Below, piece by piece: positions 7,146 to 9,434 of a stretch of 9,434 nt of DNA. The notes under the pieces were generated by a model. That model searched no databases and had not been told where the DNA came from. It saw only the letters and a program-made list of their open reading frames with translations. This DNA comes from JACTUC01 sp964477685 (GTDB lineage: Archaea > Thermoproteota > Methanomethylicia > Methanomethylicales > Methanomethylicaceae), in contig CAYZHK010000056.1 in NCBI GenBank assembly GCA_964477685.1, forward strand, positions 1-9,434. The letters are read 5' to 3'. The position numbers were made by a program, and so were the translations under genes. The first letter of the stretch is position 1. Each line of letters opens with the position of its first letter.

Positions 7146-7164
7146 GAATATAGATATACTTTAT
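7146..7164. promoter_or_regulatory. AT-rich divergent promoter region
   Basis: GAATATAGATATACTTTAT is the only AT-rich block between the divergent MBL and hypothetical genes. Read on the minus strand, TATATCTATATTC sits about 26 bases before GTG 7126. Read on the plus strand, the TATACTTTAT part would start transcription near 7183-7188, giving the hypothetical gene a leader of about 50 bases. A shared bidirectional promoter is the simplest reading. Confidence 0.45.
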
Positions 7165-7236
7165 GCCCTATTCGCGGCAAGCTATCCTGCGGTAAGTGTA
7201 AAAGGGCAGAAGGGGAAAAAATACAGTGTGGTCAAG

Positions 7237-7686
7237 ATGTCCCAGCCGATAGTCTGCTCAAACAGGCTCCTGCTCATACGCGGGTCCAGTGTGGAGGCCG
7301 TGGTGGCTGCCGTGAACACCGCCCTACAGAATATGGGGCTAAAGATCAAGAAGAGCGAGACTTTCAAGGGAGGCAAATCCTCCATATTCGCTGCAGAGGG
7401 AGCCTGGCTTCCGATAATCCTCAGAATACTCACCTTCCCGTTGGCCTTCAAGGACTATACCCAATCCGCCCAGAGGGGCGGTATCCACTTGATTGTTGCG
7501 CCTTCTGACCAAGGCGTTGGGGTCAATGTCTGCGGCTTGGCTCTGGACGAGATCACCGGCAGGCCTGAAAAGTATCCAGAGCCGTCGATGGAAGAGGTGA
7601 CGGATACCCTGAAGTCCCTCGATTTTGAGGAGAAATTCATCAACAACCTCAGGATATCTTTCCCTGATCTTGAAGTGCTCTCATAG
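7237..7686 (+). CDS. Hypothetical protein, small alpha/beta
   Basis: A 149-residue protein from ATG 7237, beginning MSQPIVCSNRLLLIRGSSVEAVV. I do not recognise the family. It has no signal peptide; the most hydrophobic stretch (AWLPIILRILTFPLAF, about residues 55-70) is short and contains an Arg, so it is probably soluble or at most membrane-associated. The pattern of alternating strands (RLLLIRG, IHLIVAPS, VGVNVCGLAL) with a C-terminal helix pair (MEEVTDTLKSLDFEEKFINNL) suggests a compact alpha/beta domain. The frame is open upstream to an ATG at 7144, but that ATG lies in the promoter region and the upstream residues look non-coding. GTG 7228 is an alternative start. It ends five bases before the displaced tRNA-Lys fragment at 7692, so it marks the edge of the original chromosome backbone. 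Confidence 0.75.
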   Translation: MSQPIVCSNRLLLIRGSSVEAVVAAVNTALQNMGLKIKKSETFKGGKSSIFAAEGAWLPIILRILTFPLAFKDYTQSAQRGGIHLIVAPSDQGVGVNVCGLALDEITGRPEKYPEPSMEEVTDTLKSLDFEEKFINNLRISFPDLEVLS

Positions 7687-7691
7687 AACCA

Positions 7692-7713
7692 ATGGCGGGC
7701 CCGAAAATATTTG
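7692..7713 (+). repeat. Displaced tRNA-Lys 3' end (putative attachment-site copy, distal)
   Basis: The core ATGGCGGGCCCGAA (7692-7705) matches 8687-8700 at 13 of 14 positions. Over 22 positions, reaching into the T-loop-coding bases, 18 match. The copy includes the complement of the encoded CCA, the discriminator base, the 3' acceptor strand and part of the T arm, but it is not followed by the rest of a tRNA. It has the same orientation as the real gene's 3' end and lies at the far edge of the AT-rich segment, as expected for the displaced half of an attachment site. Confidence 0.6.
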
Positions 7714-7737
7714 CTCTGGATTAGGTGCAGGTACCCC

Positions 7738-7743
7738 TTTTTT
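7738..7743 (+). terminator. T6 run, probable terminator of the hypothetical gene
   Basis: Six T follow GGTACCCC about 52 bases after the stop at 7686 and lead into a strongly AT-rich stretch. Archaeal termination commonly uses such T runs. No stable hairpin precedes it. Confidence 0.35.
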
Positions 7744-7815
7744 ACCTTTAAGGTTTATCTAAAATAACAAAGAACTAAATTTTATTTTAATAAAAGATAT
7801 TATTGAAAAAGAAAC

Positions 7816-8016
7816 TCATACAATCGATGTGGATCGGACGGAGTCGGAACCCGAAAGGAGTTGGAACGTAGATTGGTGATAGCTTTGCGCAAGGCTCTGG
7901 GCAATACCTATCAGGCATCTGCCATAACTACCGCCTTCGACAGCAAATAGCTCCATTAGCTTTGGGGAATCTACATATTTTTTTATGATAAAGAACTCGG
8001 TAGCCTCGTATGGCCA
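7816..8016 (-). pseudogene. Remnant open frame, family not recognised
   Basis: On the minus strand one frame stays open from just after a TAG (8017-8019) to a TGA at 7816-7818, giving 66 codons. The translation looks protein-like at its N-terminal side: WPYEATEFFIIKKYVDSPKL, then MELFAVEGG and IGIAQSLAQSY, with sensible alternation of hydrophobic and charged residues. The first ATG is internal (7954-7956) and would give only 46 residues; upstream in the same frame are stops at 8017-8019 and again about 15 bases further. The last ~20 residues (SGSDSVRSTSIV) look non-coding. This fits the decayed middle of a longer gene brought in with the island. A functional 46-residue protein cannot be excluded. 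The rest of the 7687-8115 gap holds AT-rich sequence with no other gene that I can see. Confidence 0.35.
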
Positions 8017-8073
8017 CTAAAGCGCATCGCATCAATAATCATTGTGAACATCAAGAGGGCGTTAGAAAAAAAA

Positions 8074-8084
8074 TTTATATATAA
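8074..8084 (+). promoter_or_regulatory. Strong TATA box of the toxin-antitoxin operon
   Basis: TTTATATATAA preceded by a run of A (BRE-like position) is the best TATA box in the window. Its centre at about 8079 predicts a start near 8105-8106 and a leader of about ten bases before ATG 8116. Confidence 0.6.
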
Positions 8085-8096
8085 TAACTTATGTAT

Positions 8097-8109
8097 TCGC
8101 TATAGGCGA
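8097..8109 (+). promoter_or_regulatory. Short palindrome over the predicted transcription start, candidate operator
   Basis: TCGC (8097-8100) and GCGA (8106-8109) form an inverted repeat around TATAG, directly over the predicted start site. Ribbon-helix-helix antitoxins usually repress their own operon by binding such short palindromes. The arms are only four bases, so chance is possible. Confidence 0.35.
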
Positions 8110-8115
8110 TAAATA

Positions 8116-8343
8116 ATGAAAGACGTGACCACAATACAACTTAAGAAGTCTGTGGTTAGGAAACTAAAAGCCATTAAAAAATATCCGAGAGAGACTTACG
8201 ATGAAGTGATTTCAGAGTTGATAGAGACGGCGAAGGTAAACCGAAAAGAAAGTCAGTATGATGATTTTCTCTATAAAATACAACAGTTAAAAATGAGAGA
8301 ACTATGGGACAACCAAGAAGACGAGGCTTGGGAAAATGCCTAA
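8116..8343 (+). CDS. Ribbon-helix-helix antitoxin
   Basis: A 75-residue protein with a short N-terminal strand (TTIQL, residues 5-9) and two helices (residues ~11-21 and ~27-38, around the turn KKYPRETYDEV). This is the MetJ/Arc-type DNA-binding fold that dimerises and binds palindromic operators. The C-terminal half (40-75) is charged and ends with two tryptophans in LWDNQEDEAWENA, a likely disordered tail that wraps the toxin. It overlaps the toxin gene by eight bases, the typical translationally coupled layout of type II systems. Codon use is AT-rich (many AAA, ATA, TTA), unlike the chromosome backbone here, which supports acquisition by transfer. Family assignment beyond RHH is not certain. 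Confidence 0.82.
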   Translation: MKDVTTIQLKKSVVRKLKAIKKYPRETYDEVISELIETAKVNRKESQYDDFLYKIQQLKMRELWDNQEDEAWENA

Positions 8344-8650
8344 GCCAGGCGATGTTGTAATCGCGAGAGTGCAATTTACTGACACCTCAGAGATCAAGGC
8401 TAGGCCTGCTGTTGTACTATTTCAGGAGTTTGGGAATGTCGTGATAGCCGGGGTGACTAGCAACCTCAAGATGAAAGGAATACCGCTCTCCAAGAGCGAG
8501 GGCGCAGTAAAGGACAGCGTCATAAAGCTAAATTACATCTTCACAATATCCGAACAAATGATTTACAAAGTCAGTTTTCATCTGAGTCCGCAAAAGAAGA
8601 CCCTTATTTTTAATGAATTGACTAAACGCCTCTGCGAACTTAAGGGATAG
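8336..8650 (+). CDS. MazF/PemK-like toxin (endoribonuclease)
   Basis: A 104-residue protein, close to the usual ~110 of MazF/PemK (CcdB-like SH3 barrel). The opening PKPGDVVIARVQF matches the first strand of the family (GD(I/V)V). KARPAVVL supplies the conserved Arg-Pro (R23) and GVTSN the conserved Thr (T41), the two residues that form the RNase site in MazF proteins. PLSKSEGAVKDSVIKLNYIFTIS fits the later SEGLxKxSxVxxxxIxTI pattern. It would cleave mRNA when free of the antitoxin. It is translated from an ATG inside the last codons of the antitoxin gene. The active-site residues appear intact, so the pair is probably functional. Confidence 0.87.
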   Translation: MPKPGDVVIARVQFTDTSEIKARPAVVLFQEFGNVVIAGVTSNLKMKGIPLSKSEGAVKDSVIKLNYIFTISEQMIYKVSFHLSPQKKTLIFNELTKRLCELKG

Positions 8651-8657
8651 TTTTTTT
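8651..8657 (+). terminator. T7 run directly after the toxin stop codon
   Basis: Seven T follow the TAG at 8648-8650 without a gap. AAGGG (8643-8647) and CCCTT (8666-8670) could pair weakly around it. This is a likely T-rich archaeal terminator for the toxin-antitoxin operon. Confidence 0.5.
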
Positions 8658-8671
8658 GAAAAAGACCCTTT

Positions 8672-8677
8672 AAAAAA
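8672..8677 (-). terminator. T6 run downstream of tRNA-Lys on the minus strand
   Basis: AAAAAA on the plus strand is a run of six T on the minus strand, ten bases beyond the encoded CCA of the tRNA. It is a probable terminator of the tRNA transcript, convergent with the toxin operon's terminator. Confidence 0.45.
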
Positions 8678-8686
8678 TGGATGATG

Positions 8687-8708
8687 ATGGCGGGCCTGAA
8701 GGGATTTG
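8687..8708 (-). repeat. tRNA-Lys 3' end (putative attachment-site copy, proximal)
   Basis: This is the intact partner of the 7692-7713 copy, at an offset of 995 bases. It covers the end of the tRNA gene from the encoded CCA through the acceptor strand into the T arm. Archaeal and bacterial integrases often use exactly this part of a tRNA gene, and the incoming element restores it. Confidence 0.6.
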
Positions 8709-8764
8709 AACCCTTGGCCAATGGGTTAAGAGCCCACCGCTCTACCGTACTGAGCTACAGGCCC
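8688..8764 (-). tRNA. tRNA-Lys (anticodon CTT), CCA encoded
   Basis: On the minus strand a complete cloverleaf is visible. The acceptor GGGCCTG/CAGGCCC has seven pairs. The D stem is GCTC/GAGC, and the anticodon stem GTGGG/CCCAT (one G-T pair) carries the loop CTCTTAA, giving anticodon CTT for lysine AAG codons. The five-base variable loop is TGGCC. The T stem AAGGG/CCCTT carries the loop TTCAAAT, and the discriminator is G. The CCA end is encoded (8688-8690). No intron is present. The gene is divergent from dphB and its 3' end faces the AT-rich island. Confidence 0.95.
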
Positions 8765-8787
8765 ACCTGCCTTCCGTTAAAGAAACA

Positions 8788-8797
8788 GTAATTTAAG
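8788..8797. promoter_or_regulatory. Shared TATA-like box between tRNA-Lys and dphB
   Basis: GTAATTTAAG lies in the 62-base gap between the two divergent genes. Its centre is about 29 bases from the mature tRNA 5' end on the minus strand and about 34 bases from the dphB ATG on the plus strand. It could serve both directions. Confidence 0.4.
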
Positions 8798-8826
8798 AGT
8801 TTCTCTCTAGTTCTGAGGGGCAAAAA

Positions 8827-9434
8827 ATGGGATCTTTGGCGTTCATCGGCCTTGGCCTGTATGGCGAGAGAGGGATAAGTATCGAGGGCCTCGAGGGCGC
8901 AAAGGCATGCGACCATGTGCTGCTGGAGGGCTATACCAACACCCTCCCGGGCCTCAACCTGGATTCGCTGAAAACCCTCCTGAGCAAGGAGGTGACGGTC
9001 GTGAACAGGAAGTATGTTGAGGATGGCCGGGAGCTGCTGTCCATGGCCGACTCGGGCAGCGTGGCCCTCCTGGTGGCCGGCGACCCATTCATTGCCACGA
9101 CCCATGTGGACCTGAGGATAAGGGCAGCCAAGCGTGGCATCCAGGTCAAGGTCCACCACGCTCCCTCCATAGTCTCCGTGGCGGCAGGGGAGGCCGGCCT
9201 CCAGAACTATAAGTTCGGCAGATCAGCCACCATCACCTTCCCGCCCCCCATTTCGGATGTCCCCTACGATACCCTGAAGCAGAACAGAGCGCTGGACCTC
9301 CACACCCTCTTCTTCTTGGACCTGAGGGCCGAAGAGGAAAGGTTCATGACGGTAGGCGAGGGGATCGCGTCCCTGCAGAGGACGGAGGAGCGGAGGAGGG
9401 AGGGCGTCATGGGCCAGCACACAATGGTGATAGG
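8827..9434 (+). CDS. dphB: Diphthine synthase DphB (3' truncated by window end)
   Basis: An open frame from ATG 8827 runs off the window after about 202 of roughly 260 residues. It begins SLAFIGLGLYGERGISIEGL, the typical tetrapyrrole-methylase-fold start of the family. It continues with LLEGYT, GDPFIATTH (residues 85-93, part of the SAM-binding site), HAPSI (111-115) and GLQNYKFG (124-131), then a later HTLFFLDL. DphB uses S-adenosylmethionine to trimethylate the amino group of the modified histidine of elongation factor 2 during diphthamide synthesis. It is a conserved archaeal protein and good evidence for the domain of the host. GAGGGG at 8815-8820, six bases before the ATG, can act as a ribosome binding site. 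The family's usual VIHNAS-type segment reads VHHAPS here. Confidence 0.93.
   Translation, partial: MGSLAFIGLGLYGERGISIEGLEGAKACDHVLLEGYTNTLPGLNLDSLKTLLSKEVTVVNRKYVEDGRELLSMADSGSVALLVAGDPFIATTHVDLRIRAAKRGIQVKVHHAPSIVSVAAGEAGLQNYKFGRSATITFPPPISDVPYDTLKQNRALDLHTLFFLDLRAEEERFMTVGEGIASLQRTEERRREGVMGQHTMVI

Larger units (their letters stand above)
7692..8708. mobile_element. Small AT-rich island inserted at the tRNA-Lys gene
   Basis: The segment is bounded by an imperfect direct repeat of the tRNA-Lys 3' end (7692-7713 and 8687-8708). It differs sharply in base composition from both flanks: 9 of 60 bases are G or C at 7741-7800 and 16 of 60 at 8041-8100, against 41 of 60 at 5641-5700. It contains a remnant reading frame and a toxin-antitoxin pair, typical cargo of tRNA-borne islands. 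No integrase, replication gene or terminal inverted repeat is visible, so it would be a decayed remnant or a passenger mobilised in trans. Confidence 0.6.

Noticed and set aside
7840..7867. Imperfect 11-base direct repeat (GGAGTCGGAAC / GGAGTTGGAAC) with period 17
   Set aside because: There are only two copies with one mismatch, with no third copy or array; too little to call a regulatory or CRISPR-like repeat.
7861..7950. Plus-strand short frame (KALGNTYQASAITTAF) within the island
   Set aside because: It is the antisense of the longer and more protein-like minus-strand remnant and would need a TTG start for 29 residues.
8681..8699. ATGATGA followed by CTGA, resembling box C and box D of an archaeal guide RNA
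   Set aside because: The boxes are too close together for a guide sequence, and the CTGA lies in the tRNA acceptor stem.

Overview
The window is archaeal. It carries a diphthine synthase (dphB), a family B DNA polymerase, a RadA/RecA-fold paralogue and a tRNA gene, and several genes have a TATA-like box about 26-30 nt before the start codon, as expected for archaeal, often leaderless, promoters. Most of the sequence is GC-rich (for example 41 of 60 bases at 5641-5700). A euryarchaeal or Thermoplasmata-type lineage is plausible, but I cannot fix the taxon from the sequence alone.

Layout. 1-74: tail of an unidentified gene. 93-1799: radical SAM enzyme with an unusual cysteine motif and a C-terminal helix-hairpin-helix. 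1832-2275: universal stress protein. 2325-3089: polyprenyl-diphosphate phosphatase UppP. 3090-3230: a 10-bp perfect inverted repeat, a T run and a promoter. 3231-6446: a two-gene operon with a RecA/RadA-fold protein that has lost its ATPase motifs, followed by a PolB2-like family B polymerase that has lost its exonuclease motifs and has altered polymerase motifs B and C. 6455-7117 (minus): metallo-beta-lactamase-fold hydrolase, convergent with the polymerase. 7237-7686: hypothetical protein, divergent from the hydrolase. 7692-8708: a small AT-rich island next to tRNA-Lys(CTT). 8827 to the edge: dphB, cut off at the 3' end.

Two parts stand out. First, the degenerate RecA-like plus degenerate PolB pair looks like a dedicated DNA-damage-tolerance or mutagenesis cassette, similar in logic to the bacterial ImuA/ImuB/DnaE2 set. 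Second, the 3' end of the tRNA-Lys gene is repeated in imperfect form 995 bp away, just after the stop codon of the hypothetical gene. The two copies bracket an AT-rich segment holding a remnant reading frame and a ribbon-helix-helix/MazF-like toxin-antitoxin pair. This is the footprint expected of an element integrated at a tRNA gene, although no integrase is present inside it.
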